DNA of 23,377 nt from Pseudomonadota bacterium (GTDB lineage Bacteria; Pseudomonadota; Alphaproteobacteria; Caulobacterales; Caulobacteraceae), in the NCBI GenBank assembly GCA_023412655.1, contig JAEYNH010000145.1, positions 1 through 23,377 of the forward strand. The letters run 5' to 3'. A program made the position numbers and the translations under genes. The number at the start of each line of letters is the position of its first letter. Position 1 is the stretch's first letter. A model generated the notes under the pieces. That model saw only the letters and a list, made by a program, of their open reading frames with translations, did not search any database and was not told where the DNA came from. This document shows positions 1-10,392 of this stretch, in pieces.

Positions 1-75
1 CCGTTCCGGCGGCGGCGGAAACCGCTCCGGCGTCTGGTCGAACCGCTAAGGCGCCAGCCGCAGACCGACCGATGA
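1..75 (+). CDS. Possible 3' end of a plus-strand gene (cut by window edge)
   Basis: A strong intrinsic terminator for plus-strand transcription begins at 76, so a gene should end just before it. Frame 1 reads an Arg/Pro-rich tail (…RRLVEPLRRQPQTDR) and stops with TGA at 73-75, directly against the terminator. Frame 2 instead gives a Gly/Ser/Asn tail (RSGGGGNRSGVWSNR) and stops with TAA at 47-49. Both frames have GC-rich third positions, so I cannot decide between them. Too little is present to name the product. It would be convergent with argJ. Confidence 0.3.
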   Translation, partial: PFRRRRKPLRRLVEPLRRQPQTDR

Positions 76-108
76 GGGGTCGCGCCGGAGACGGTGCGGC
101 CCCTTTTT
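76..108 (+). terminator. Rho-independent terminator
   Basis: An 11-bp stem (76-86 with 93-103, two G-U wobbles) closes a 6-nt loop and is followed by five T (104-108). The T-run is on the plus strand only, so it serves the gene entering from the left edge. It gives little to argJ, which converges from the other side. Confidence 0.8.
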
Positions 109-138
109 CGTTTCAGGCCTCGTTTTCAGCCGCAGGGA

Positions 139-1584
139 TCAGGAGCGGTAGTCGCCGTTGATCTCGACGTAGCGCTTGGTGAGATCGCAGGTCCAGACGG
201 TGGAGCTGGCCCGACCGACGCCGACGTCCACCGCGACCTCGAGCTCCTGCTGCTTCATGTAGGCGCTCATCTTGGCCTCGTCGTAGGTGGGCGAGACGAG
301 CCCGTCCTGGGCCGCCCAGTGAGGCCCGAACTTCACGCTGATGGAATCCCGGTCCACCGGCTCGTCGGCCTTGCCCACCGCCATGACGATGCGGCCCCAA
401 TTGGCGTCCTCCCCGGCGAAGGCGGTCTTCACCAGCGGGCTGTCGGCGATGGACTTGGCGATCTTCCGCGCCGAGGCGGCCGTCTCGGCGCCGGTGACGG
501 TGATCTTGATGAACTTGGTGGCCCCCTCGCCGTCCCGGACCAGCTGGTGGGCGAGGTCCATCAGAACCCCTTCCAGCTTGTCGCGGAAGTCGGCCAGGCG
601 CTTGTCGCCGGCGCGGCTGATCTTCGGCGCTCCGGACTGGCCGGTGGCGAACAGCAGCAGGGTGTCGTTGGTGGAGCGGTCGCCGTCCACCGTCACGGCG
701 TTGAAGGTGTTGCGGGTGTAGAGGTTCACCAGGTTCTGCAGGGCCGACGGCGAGATGGCCGCGTCGGTGACCACGAAGGCCAGCATGGTGGCCATGTCGG
801 GCGCGATCATGCCCGAGCCCTTGCAGATGCCGCCGATCCGCACCGTCACGCCGTCGATCCGGGCCTCGGCGTAGGCGCCTTTCGGGAAGGTGTCGGTGGT
901 CATGATCGCCCGGGCGGCGGCGGCCCAGTTGTCAGCGTCCAGCTTCTGCTCCAGCTCGGGCAGCCGGTGGGTGATCTTGGCGTCGTCGAGCAGCACGCCG
1001 ATGACCCCGGTGGAGGCCACCATCACATCCCGCTGGCGGCAGTCGAAGCGCTTGGCGACGCTGGCCGCCACGCGGCGCACCGCGTCGGCGCCAGGCTTGC
1101 CGGTGAAGGAATTCGCGCAGCCGGCGTTGACCACCAGGGCCCGGGCGCCCTCGCCCTTGGTGGCCTCCAGGTGGCGCTTGCACCAGTCGACCGGGGCCGA
1201 GCCGACACCGTGGCGGGTGAACACGCCGGCCGCGCTGGCGCCTTCCGGAAAGACCATGACCATCAGGTCGTCCCGCTCGTGCTTGTAGAAGCCGGCCCGG
1301 CCGACGGCGATCTGCACGCCGGGGATGGGCGGCATCTTCGGGAACGGGACCGCCAGGGGCGAGACCGGCATGGCGCTCTTGTCCACCTTGCCCGTGGGCG
1401 GCGCCGGGGCGGCCGGCGCGGGTTCGCGGTCAAAGGCGTGGGCCAGCTTGTCCGCCCGCTTGAGGGCGGCCCGCTTGAGGGCGCTGGCCAGGGGATCCAG
1501 GGCCCGCTCGATGGTCTGGCCCACCACTTCCACCGGCTTGGCGGCGGTCTTCGCGCCCTTCGACGGGGTCGGCTTGCGGCTCAT
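139..1584 (-). CDS. argJ: Bifunctional glutamate N-acetyltransferase / amino-acid N-acetyltransferase ArgJ
   Basis: ArgJ moves the acetyl group from N-acetylornithine to glutamate (and in bifunctional forms uses acetyl-CoA), which closes the cyclic arginine pathway in the cytoplasm. The protein has 481 residues. The self-cleavage site is clear: KGSGMIAPDMATML places the Ala265-Thr266 bond, with Thr266 as the new N-terminal nucleophile of the beta chain. VNAGCANSFTG (about 152-162) and STGVIG (191-196) are also typical. The family is usually about 400-410 residues; here the homologous part begins near residue 72 (MPVSPLAVPFP), so there is a Lys/Ala/Pro-rich extension of about 70 residues. The long start is favoured because its ATG overlaps the TGA of the upstream isomerase gene (ATGA, 1581-1584) and AAGGGA lies 8 nt upstream. 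Internal Met72 has only a poorly spaced ribosome site. It is translationally coupled to the PpiC-type gene. Confidence 0.97.
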   Translation of the reverse strand: MSRKPTPSKGAKTAAKPVEVVGQTIERALDPLASALKRAALKRADKLAHAFDREPAPAAPAPPTGKVDKSAMPVSPLAVPFPKMPPIPGVQIAVGRAGFYKHERDDLMVMVFPEGASAAGVFTRHGVGSAPVDWCKRHLEATKGEGARALVVNAGCANSFTGKPGADAVRRVAASVAKRFDCRQRDVMVASTGVIGVLLDDAKITHRLPELEQKLDADNWAAAARAIMTTDTFPKGAYAEARIDGVTVRIGGICKGSGMIAPDMATMLAFVVTDAAISPSALQNLVNLYTRNTFNAVTVDGDRSTNDTLLLFATGQSGAPKISRAGDKRLADFRDKLEGVLMDLAHQLVRDGEGATKFIKITVTGAETAASARKIAKSIADSPLVKTAFAGEDANWGRIVMAVGKADEPVDRDSISVKFGPHWAAQDGLVSPTYDEAKMSAYMKQQELEVAVDVGVGRASSTVWTCDLTKRYVEINGDYRS

Positions 1585-2522
1585 GAGGGCGTTCCCTTGC
1601 TTGGGGCGGTCTTGGGGGCGTTTGGCGCGGCGTTCCGGGGAGCATCGGCCGGCGGGATCGGCGGGGGCGCATCGTCCGGCGGCTTGACCAGGTTCTCGAT
1701 CTTGGCCTTGCCGCGCAGCTTTTCCAGCAGGTCGCGGATGCGGTCGTAGGTCAGGAAGCGGACGATCTGCGGCCGGGCGGCCTCAAGGCTGATCGGCTGT
1801 TCCAGGCGGCGGTCCTCGACCTTGACCAGGGCGACGCCGTTCTCCACCGGGAACGGCCCCACCACCTGGCCGGGCTTGGCGTCCTTGAGCGCGGCCTCAT
1901 AGACCTCGGGCATGACGTCGGTGGTGAAATAGCCCAGGTCGCCGCCGTTGAAGCGGGTGGAGGCGTCGCGGGACCGCTCCATGGCCAGGGCCTCGAACGA
2001 GGCGCCCGCCGCCAGCAGCTTCTTCACGGCCTCGGCGTCGGCCTCGGTGGCCAGAACGATCTGCCGGGCGCGGTACTCCTCGGAGCGCTTGGCCAGCTTC
2101 TGCTGTTCCTCGTAGAGGCCGCGGATGTTGCTTTCGGTGACCGCGCCCGAGACGACGTTCTCCACCAGCATGTCGCCCAGGATCCGGTCGCGGGCGGCGT
2201 CCAGCCGGCGCTGGGCCACCGGGTTCTCGTCCAGCTTCCGCTTGAGCGCCTCAGCGGCCAAAAGTCGCTGGTCCACCACCTCGTCCAGCACCCGGCGGAA
2301 CAGCTCGGAGGACGGATCCAGCGGCTCGCCCTCGCCGATCAGGCCCTGGGCCACCGCCTCGCGCTTCACGTCCGAGGTCCAGACCGTGCGACCGTCCACC
2401 CGCGCCACGGCCACGTCGCCCCGCTCCGGGGGCTGATCACCATCGCCGCCCCGGCCGCAGGCCGCCATGGCGAGACACAGCGCCATGACCAGGCCGGCAG
2501 TGCGAAGGGTCTTTGCCGCCAT
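1581..2522 (-). CDS. PpiC/SurA-type peptidyl-prolyl isomerase, predicted lipoprotein
   Basis: Predicted parvulin-type prolyl cis-trans isomerase of the cell envelope, likely helping secreted or outer-membrane proteins fold. The 313-residue protein starts with a hydrophobic signal ending in LAMAAC; Cys22 could be the lipidated residue, although Met at -3 is not the ideal lipobox. Residues about 45-145 form a SurA-like helical region (EVVDQRLLAAEALKRK). A rotamase domain spans about 151-238, with the family motif FNGGDLGYF (191-199) and GQVVGPFPVENGVALVKV. The tail is Pro/Ala-rich and disordered (PPPIPPADAPRNAAPNAPK). Its stop codon overlaps the argJ start by 4 nt. The divergent thiolase gene begins 147 bp away. 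The motifs make the family sure; the exact client proteins are unknown. Confidence 0.9.
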   Translation of the reverse strand: MAAKTLRTAGLVMALCLAMAACGRGGDGDQPPERGDVAVARVDGRTVWTSDVKREAVAQGLIGEGEPLDPSSELFRRVLDEVVDQRLLAAEALKRKLDENPVAQRRLDAARDRILGDMLVENVVSGAVTESNIRGLYEEQQKLAKRSEEYRARQIVLATEADAEAVKKLLAAGASFEALAMERSRDASTRFNGGDLGYFTTDVMPEVYEAALKDAKPGQVVGPFPVENGVALVKVEDRRLEQPISLEAARPQIVRFLTYDRIRDLLEKLRGKAKIENLVKPPDDAPPPIPPADAPRNAAPNAPKTAPSKGTPS

Positions 2523-2607
2523 GCGAGTGCACCCACGGTTTTCGGAGCGGCGCCCGCCGTCTGGGGCGCGGGCCGTCCCTAGCCATTTCCATTGCGGGAT
2601 GCAAAGG

Positions 2608-2636
2608 TTGCCCCCGGGTTAGAACGCTCGTTTAAA
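2608..2636 (+). promoter_or_regulatory. Candidate sigma-70-type promoter of the thiolase gene
   Basis: TTGCCC (2608-2613) and TTTAAA (2631-2636) are 17 bp apart and match the -35 and -10 consensus at four of six positions each. The AT-rich hexamer stands out in this GC-rich DNA. Transcription would start near 2643, about 27 nt before the ATG. A second TTTAAA (2664-2669) sits directly before the start codon. This is inferred from sequence only. Confidence 0.4.
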
Positions 2637-2669
2637 AGCGCTCATCATTGTCGCGAAGGATCATTTAAA

Positions 2670-3842
2670 ATGCGCGAAGCCGTGATCGTCTCCTATGCCC
2701 GCACGGGGCTGGCCAAGTCCGCCCGGGGCGGCTTCAACATGACGCCGACGGTCTCGATGGCCGCCCATGCCGTGAAGCACGCGGTGGAACGCTCGGGCGT
2801 TGCGCCGATCGAGATCGAGGACGTGTTCCTTGGCAACGTGGCGCACGGCGGCGGCAACCTCGGCCGTCAGGCGGGCCTGCTGGGCGGCCTGCCGATCACC
2901 ACCTCGGGCGTGACGGTGAACCGCTTCTGCTCGTCGGGCCTGCAGACCATCGCCATGGGCGCGGACTACATCCGCAGCGGCGGCGCCGACGCCGTGGTGG
3001 CCGGCGGGGTGGAGTCGATCTCCATGCCGAACCCGGGCCCCGGCAGCGTCGAGAACTTCGACCCTGAGCTGACCCGCATGTACCCGGCGATCTTCATGCC
3101 GATGATCGACACCGCGGACATCGTGGCCGAGCGCTACAAGGTCAGCCGCGAGGCGCAGGACGAGTACTCGCTGGAAAGCCAGCGCCGCATGGCCGCCGCC
3201 CAGCAGGCCAACAAGTTCGCGGACGAGATCGTCCCGATGAAGACCAAGATGAAGGTGGTCAACAAGGAGACGAAGGAAGAGTCCATCGTCGACTACGTGG
3301 TGGACCGCGACGAGTGCAACCGCCCCGACACCACCCTGGAAGGCCTGGCCAAGCTCCAGCCCGTCCGCGGCGAAGGCAAGTTCATCACTGCCGGCAACGC
3401 CTCGCAGCTGTCGGATGGCGCCGCCGCCGTGGTGCTGATGGAAGCCAAGGAAGCCGAGCGCCGGGGCCTCAACCCGCTGGGCGTGTTCAAGGGCTGGGCC
3501 GTGGCCGGCTGCGAGCCCGATGAAATGGGCATCGGCCCGGTGTTCGCCATCCCGCGCCTGCTCGAGCGGCACGGCCTGAAGGTCGACGACATCGACCTGT
3601 GGGAGCTGAACGAGGCGTTCGCCTCGCAGTGCCTCTACTGCCGCGACAAGCTCGGCATCGATCCCGAGAAGTACAACGTCAACGGCGGCTCGATCGCCAT
3701 CGGCCACCCGTTCGGCATGACCGGCGCGCGCCTGGCCGGCCACATCCTCCAGGAAGGCAAGCGCCGCGGCGCGAAGAACGTGGTCGTCTCCATGTGCATC
3801 GGCGGCGGCATGGGCGGCGCGGGCCTGTTCGAGGTCTTCTAA
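2670..3842 (+). CDS. Acetyl-CoA acetyltransferase (thiolase family)
   Basis: Thiolases condense two acyl-CoAs, or cleave a 3-ketoacyl-CoA, in fatty acid oxidation, ketone body or polyhydroxyalkanoate metabolism. The 390-residue length is typical. All catalytic parts are present: nucleophile Cys87 in NRFCSSGLQ, the NEAF motif (314-317), His346 in GGSIAIGHPFGMTGAR, and Cys376 in MCIGGGMGGAGLF. The start at 2670 is chosen because family homology begins at MREAVIVSYARTG and AAGGA lies at 2656-2660; the frame is open further upstream but without a good ribosome site. GMTGAR replaces the more common GASGAR loop, so it is probably a degradative or general acyl-CoA thiolase, but the chain length cannot be read. 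It is a single-gene unit with its own terminator, divergent from the isomerase gene. Confidence 0.95.
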   Translation: MREAVIVSYARTGLAKSARGGFNMTPTVSMAAHAVKHAVERSGVAPIEIEDVFLGNVAHGGGNLGRQAGLLGGLPITTSGVTVNRFCSSGLQTIAMGADYIRSGGADAVVAGGVESISMPNPGPGSVENFDPELTRMYPAIFMPMIDTADIVAERYKVSREAQDEYSLESQRRMAAAQQANKFADEIVPMKTKMKVVNKETKEESIVDYVVDRDECNRPDTTLEGLAKLQPVRGEGKFITAGNASQLSDGAAAVVLMEAKEAERRGLNPLGVFKGWAVAGCEPDEMGIGPVFAIPRLLERHGLKVDDIDLWELNEAFASQCLYCRDKLGIDPEKYNVNGGSIAIGHPFGMTGARLAGHILQEGKRRGAKNVVVSMCIGGGMGGAGLFEVF

Positions 3843-3867
3843 GGCCCAGGCCAGTCTGAGACGGATC

Positions 3868-3893
3868 GGCCCTCCCCCGCGGGAGGGCCTTTT
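3868..3893 (+). terminator. Rho-independent terminator of the thiolase gene
   Basis: A perfect 9-bp stem (3868-3876 with 3881-3889) with a 4-nt loop is followed by four T (3890-3893). It begins 25 nt after the thiolase stop codon. Confidence 0.88.
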
Positions 3894-3911
3894 CGTTTCA
3901 GGACCCCTCGA

Positions 3912-4019
3912 TCAGGGGCCATCCCTGAGTTCGCCGGTGGCGTCGAACCGCGGCGCCCAGAGCTGGAGCTCGGCCGCGAAGACGCCCTCGATGACCGCGG
4001 GGTTCCCGGCCGCGACGTC
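3912..4019 (-). pseudogene. C-terminal remnant of a YciI-like (YCII domain) gene
   Basis: On the minus strand the frame ending at TGA 3912-3914 reads DVAAGNPAVIEGVFAAELQ followed by LWAPRFDATGELRDGP. This resembles the last third of YciI-like proteins (pattern A-A-x-D-P-A-V-x-A-G-V-x-x-x-E-x-x-P-W). Third codon positions are almost all G or C up to about 4019, then become mixed, and the frame is closed at 4128-4130. A whole YciI-like protein is near 100 residues, so most of the N-terminal part is missing; there is no plausible start with a ribosome site (only a GTG at 4098-4100). I read it as a truncated gene left in the gap before secA. A short real ORF (3912-4100, 62 residues) is the alternative. 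Confidence 0.35.
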
Positions 4020-4105
4020 GGCTCCTGCTTGCTCGGGACCCAAGCTCAGCCTTCGCGCAGCGAGTAGCGAACACGGTTGGATGACGGCCAAGCCGCCCAC
4101 TCGCG

Positions 4106-4133
4106 TTGACTTAGAGGTGGCCAGTCCTTAAGT
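4106..4133 (+). promoter_or_regulatory. Weak candidate promoter of secA
   Basis: TTGACT (4106-4111) is followed after 16 bp by TTAAGT (4128-4133). The -35 is good and the -10 is weak. The leader to the secA start would be about 65 nt and contains a small GGCGA/TCGCC inverted repeat (4167-4171 with 4181-4185). This is the best promoter-like match in the gap, but support is modest. Confidence 0.3.
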
Positions 4134-4204
4134 GACCAACGCCCCAAAAGAGCGATTTTCCGGGCTGGCGAAGGGCCTTATCGCCGCCTCACGGACGTAT
4201 CCCC

Positions 4205-6964
<2,760 letters not shown>

Positions 6965-6988
6965 GGGGCTCCGGCCTAGAACCGCGCA

Positions 6989-7014
6989 GGGCGGGCCTCA
7001 GGCCCGCCCGTCTT
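6989..7014 (+). terminator. Hairpin between convergent secA and GMC dehydrogenase genes
   Basis: A perfect 9-bp GC-only stem (6989-6997 with 7001-7009) has a 3-nt loop and a poor T-tract (GTCTT). It starts 24 nt after the secA stop. It also covers the stop codon of the convergent GMC gene (6998-7000). Probably the secA terminator, though the U-tract is weak. Confidence 0.55.
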
Positions 7015-8623
7015 CCAGCACGAACCGGGCGCCCCGCTCGCCGATCATGACGGTCGGCGTGTTGGTGTTGCCCGAGGTGATGGTCGGCATCACCGAGGCG
7101 TCGATCACCCGCAGGCCGTCCACGCCGATCACCCGCAGCCGGGCGTCGACCACCGCCTGGGGATCAGATGTCGGGCCCATCTTCGCCGTGCCCACGGGAT
7201 GGAAGATGGTGGTGCCGATCTCGCCCGCGGCCCGGGCGAGGGACGCCTCGTCGTCGCCCACCGACGGTCCCGGCAGATACTCCTCCGGCCTGTAGGGCCT
7301 CAGCGCCGGCTGGCCCATCAACCGGCGCGTCACGCGAATGGCGTCGGCGGCCACCCGCCGGTCCTCGGGCGTGGCCAGATAGTTCGGGGCGATGCGCGGT
7401 GGGTCGGACGGCGCGGGCGAGCGCAGGCGCACCGTGCCGCGTGAGGTGGGCCGAAGATTGCAGGCCGCCACGGTCACCGCCGGAAACCGGTGCAGCGGCT
7501 CTCCGAACCGGTCCAGGGACAGCGGCTGGACGTGGAACTGGATGTTCGGCCGCTCGTGCTCGGGCGAGGAGACGGTGAACAGGCCAAGCTGCGACGGCGC
7601 CATGGTGAGCGGCCCGGTCCGCAGCAGGGCGTACTCCAGTCCCATCAGGCCCCTGCCGACCAGCGAGTGGTACGCGGCGTTGAGGGTAGGCACGCCGGCG
7701 ACCCTGTAGATCGCCCTCTGCTGCAGGTGGTCCTGCAGGTTGCGGCCGACGCCCGGCCGGTCGGCGACCACCGGCAGGTCCAGCTCCCGGAGCCATTCGC
7801 CGGGCCCGACGCCCGAAAGCTGGAGCAGTTGGGCCGAACCGATGGAGCCGGCGGACAGGATCACCTCGCCCTTCGCCCGCGCGGCGATGGCCTGGCCGCC
7901 CCGGCGGAAGGCGACGCCCACGGCGCGGCCATCCTCGATCAGCACCCGCTCCACCGTCACGCCGGTCTCCAGGCGCAGGTTCGGCCGCCTGAGCGCCGGC
8001 TTGAGGAAGCCCCGGGCCGCGGACCAGCGCAGGCCGCGCCGCTGATTGACGTGGAAGAGCCCGACCCCAGTGTTGTCGCCGGTGTTGAAGTCCTCGGTGG
8101 CCGGCACGCCCATCTCCACCGCGGCCCGGGCGATGGCGTCCAGCACCGCCCAGCGGACCCGCGGCCGCTCCACGCGCCATTCCCCGCCCACGCCGTGGTG
8201 CTCGCTCTCCCCCAGGAAGTGGTCGTCCAGCCGGCGGAAGACCGGCAGCACGTCCTCCCAGCCCCAGCCCGTCAGGCCCAGCTGACGCCAGTGATCGTAG
8301 TCGGCGGCCTGGCCCCGCATGGAGATCATCGCGTTGATGGCCGACGAGCCGCCGATCACCTTGCCCCGCGGGTACTTCAACGCGCGCCCGTTCAGTCCCG
8401 GCTCGGGCTCCGTCTCGAACAGCCAGTCCGATCGGGGATTGCCGATGGCGAAGAGATAGCCCACCGGAACGTGGAACCAGACCCAGTCGTCCTTGCCGCC
8501 GGCCTCCAGCACCAGGACGCGGTTGCGCGGATCAGCCGAGAGGCGGTTGGCCAGCACGCAGCCGGCCGACCCCGCCCCCACCACGATGTAGTCGTACTCG
8601 CCGTCGAGAAGCCTGGCCGTCAT
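6998..8623 (-). CDS. GMC-family FAD-dependent alcohol/choline dehydrogenase-like oxidoreductase
   Basis: GMC flavoproteins oxidise primary or secondary alcohols to carbonyls with FAD; relatives act on choline, long-chain alcohols and terpenols. The 541-residue length is normal. Residues 10-30 hold the FAD dinucleotide fold (YDYIVVGAGSAGCVLANRL), followed by the E-loop LVLEAGG (37-43) and the first GMC signature around PRGKVIGGSSAINAMI (85-100). The second signature is GEVILSAGSIGSAQLLQLSGVG (252-273). The C-terminal catalytic pair is His475 in IFHPVGTAKMGP and the Asn of SGNTNTPT (519 or 521). The start at 8623 is set where homology begins, with an AAGAGAG-like site upstream; the frame is open further upstream without support. 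It is divergent from the flavin monooxygenase gene (106 bp gap). The substrate is unknown. Confidence 0.94.
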   Translation of the reverse strand: MTARLLDGEYDYIVVGAGSAGCVLANRLSADPRNRVLVLEAGGKDDWVWFHVPVGYLFAIGNPRSDWLFETEPEPGLNGRALKYPRGKVIGGSSAINAMISMRGQAADYDHWRQLGLTGWGWEDVLPVFRRLDDHFLGESEHHGVGGEWRVERPRVRWAVLDAIARAAVEMGVPATEDFNTGDNTGVGLFHVNQRRGLRWSAARGFLKPALRRPNLRLETGVTVERVLIEDGRAVGVAFRRGGQAIAARAKGEVILSAGSIGSAQLLQLSGVGPGEWLRELDLPVVADRPGVGRNLQDHLQQRAIYRVAGVPTLNAAYHSLVGRGLMGLEYALLRTGPLTMAPSQLGLFTVSSPEHERPNIQFHVQPLSLDRFGEPLHRFPAVTVAACNLRPTSRGTVRLRSPAPSDPPRIAPNYLATPEDRRVAADAIRVTRRLMGQPALRPYRPEEYLPGPSVGDDEASLARAAGEIGTTIFHPVGTAKMGPTSDPQAVVDARLRVIGVDGLRVIDASVMPTITSGNTNTPTVMIGERGARFVLEDGRA

Positions 8624-8729
8624 GGCCACTCTCTTGCGCGAAATCACGTTCGGCTGCCAGCGCTCCGCCGCCGCTTGCCGGCCGTGGCGTAAGCGCGTCA
8701 GACTTCCGGCAAAACGACGGGAGGTCACC

Positions 8730-10124
8730 ATGGCCGCGTCCCTGCCCAAGGCCTGCATCATCGGCGCGGGCTGCTCCGGCTTCACCACCGCCAAGCGGCT
8801 GAAGGACCTTGGCGTCCCGTTCGACTGCTTCGAGATGTCGGACGACATCGGCGGCAACTGGTACTTCAAGAATCCCAACGGCCTGTCCGCCTGCTACGAG
8901 AGCCTGCACATCGACACCTCGAAATGGCGGCTGGCGTTCGAGGACTATCCGGTCCCGGCGGACTGGCCCGACTTCCCGCACCACGCCCAGCTGCTGGCCT
9001 ACTTCCACGGCTATGTGGACCACTTCGGCCTGCGGCCGCTGATCACCTTCAACACCGCCGTGACCCGGGCCGAGCGCACCGCCGAGGGCCTGTGGTCGGT
9101 CACCCTCTCCAGCGGCGAGACCCGGCTGTACGACGTCCTGTTCGTCTGCAACGGCCACCACTGGGACGCCCGCATTCCCGACTATCCCGGCCACTTCGAT
9201 GGCCCGCACTTCCACGCCCACGAATACCGCGACCCGTTCGATCCCGTGGACATGCGCGGCAAGAACATCGTGGTGGTCGGCATGGGCAATTCGGCGATGG
9301 ACATCGCTTCCGAGCTCGCCCAGCGGCCCATCGCCAAGACCCTATGGGTGGCCGCCCGCCGGGGCGTCTGGGTGCTGCCCAAGTACATGGACGGCCGGCC
9401 GGCGGACAAGGCGGCCCTGCCCCCGTGGTTCCCGCGCAAGCTGGGCCTCGCCCTCGCCCGCAGGAAGATCAAGCGCGCCCTCGGGCGGATGGAGGACTAT
9501 GGCCTGCCCAAGCCCGACCATGAGCCGCTGGAGGGCCATCCGTCGGTCTCGGGCGAGTTCCTGACCCGGGCCGGCTGCGGCGACGTGAAGTTCAAGCCGA
9601 ACATCGCCGAGCTGATGGGCCGGCAGGTGCGCTTCGAGGACGGCAGCGTCGAGGACGTGGATGCGATCATCTACGCCACCGGCTACCGGATCAGCTTCCC
9701 GTTCTTCTCCGACCCCGACCTGCTGCCCGACGCCGAGCACCGCTTCCCGCTGTTCAAGCGGATGATGAAGCCCGAGATCCCCAACCTGTTCTTCATGGGC
9801 CTGGCCCAGCCGCTGCCGACCCTGGTGAACTTCGCCGAACAGCAGGCCAAGCTGGCCGCGGCCTACCTCACCGGACGCTACCGGCCGCCGCCGCCGGACC
9901 AGATGCGGGCGATCACCGCCAGCGACGAGGCCCTGCACCTGGGGCATTTCTACAAGTCGGCCCGGCACACCATCCAGGTGGACTTCGGCCTCTATGTCCA
10001 CGACCTGATGAAGGAGATCGCCCGGGGCGAGCGCCGGGCGCAGGCGGCGGGCAGGGCCCTCCCGGTCCCGCCCCGGGCCGAGCGCGCGGCGACAGCGGAC
10101 GGCCAGTCGGCGGCCGCCGCCTGA
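8730..10124 (+). CDS. Flavin-containing monooxygenase (FMO family)
   Basis: Predicted NADPH- and FAD-dependent class B monooxygenase that inserts one oxygen atom into a lipophilic N-, S- or carbonyl-containing substrate. The 464-residue protein has the FAD motif IIGAGCSG (10-17), the FMO fingerprint FxGxxxHxxxY read as F156-D-G-P-H-F-H162-A-H-E-Y166, the NADPH motif VVGMGNSAMDIASELA (182-197) and the late ATGY motif (IIYATGYRISFPFF). The Tyr at the end of the fingerprint points to true FMOs rather than Baeyer-Villiger enzymes, which have Trp. The start at 8730 follows a strong GGGAGG (8719-8724). An Ala/Arg-rich tail of about 30 residues is probably disordered. Divergent transcription from the GMC dehydrogenase suggests shared control and possibly the same pathway. 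Confidence 0.93.
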   Translation: MAASLPKACIIGAGCSGFTTAKRLKDLGVPFDCFEMSDDIGGNWYFKNPNGLSACYESLHIDTSKWRLAFEDYPVPADWPDFPHHAQLLAYFHGYVDHFGLRPLITFNTAVTRAERTAEGLWSVTLSSGETRLYDVLFVCNGHHWDARIPDYPGHFDGPHFHAHEYRDPFDPVDMRGKNIVVVGMGNSAMDIASELAQRPIAKTLWVAARRGVWVLPKYMDGRPADKAALPPWFPRKLGLALARRKIKRALGRMEDYGLPKPDHEPLEGHPSVSGEFLTRAGCGDVKFKPNIAELMGRQVRFEDGSVEDVDAIIYATGYRISFPFFSDPDLLPDAEHRFPLFKRMMKPEIPNLFFMGLAQPLPTLVNFAEQQAKLAAAYLTGRYRPPPPDQMRAITASDEALHLGHFYKSARHTIQVDFGLYVHDLMKEIARGERRAQAAGRALPVPPRAERAATADGQSAAAA

Positions 10125-10182
10125 TCCTGTGGCAACGCTTCGGCGTCCTGGCCGTTGTGTTCAGCCGAAGGAGGGGCCGATC

Positions 10183-10371
10183 ATGACCACCTATCGGGCG
10201 TTCCGCCTGGACAAGCATCGCGAGATCCGCAGCGGCGTGTGGGTGCACGCGCCGAACGACGCCGCCGCCAAGGCGCAGGCCGAGGACCTGTGCGAGGACG
10301 GGGCGCCGATCGTCGAGATCTGGCGCGGAGCGCGCCTGGTCGACGAGGTGGAGTGCGATCCCGAGGGCTAG
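10183..10371 (+). CDS. Small 62-residue protein of unknown function
   Basis: MTTYRAFRLDKHREIRSGVW… is a small acidic cytoplasmic protein with no signal or membrane segment. It resembles short conserved proteins that I recall from other Caulobacterales (MTTYRAYRVD…GxWxxAPxDxAAxxQAxxLC), with a likely beta-alpha-beta layout: a start strand, the DAAAKAQAEDLCEDG helix, and an ending strand IVEIWRGARLVDEVEC. The ribosome site is a perfect AAGGAGG (10168-10174) 8 nt before the ATG, stronger than those of its large neighbours. It lies 58 bp behind the FMO gene and converges on the carotenoid-oxygenase-type gene 21 bp away. Function unknown; the good ribosome site and codon use argue that it is real. 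Confidence 0.85.
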   Translation: MTTYRAFRLDKHREIRSGVWVHAPNDAAAKAQAEDLCEDGAPIVEIWRGARLVDEVECDPEG

Positions 10372-10392
10372 GCCCGCCAGGATGCGCCCCGC

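Noticed and set aside
94..1749. Long plus-strand open frame across argJ
   Set aside because: Low-complexity Gly/His/Arg-rich reading of the antisense of argJ, with no ribosome site.
2547..2572. GCCCGC/GCGGGC inverted repeat in the isomerase leader
   Set aside because: A 6-bp GC-only repeat with a 10-nt loop is expected often by chance at this GC content.
4167..4185. Riboswitch or strong structure in the secA leader
   Set aside because: Only a 5-bp stem is convincing; no known riboswitch pattern was recognised.
8730..10124. Baeyer-Villiger monooxygenase as the identity of the flavin monooxygenase
   Set aside because: The fingerprint ends in Tyr166 where Baeyer-Villiger enzymes have Trp, so the FMO group is the better call, though the activity could still overlap.
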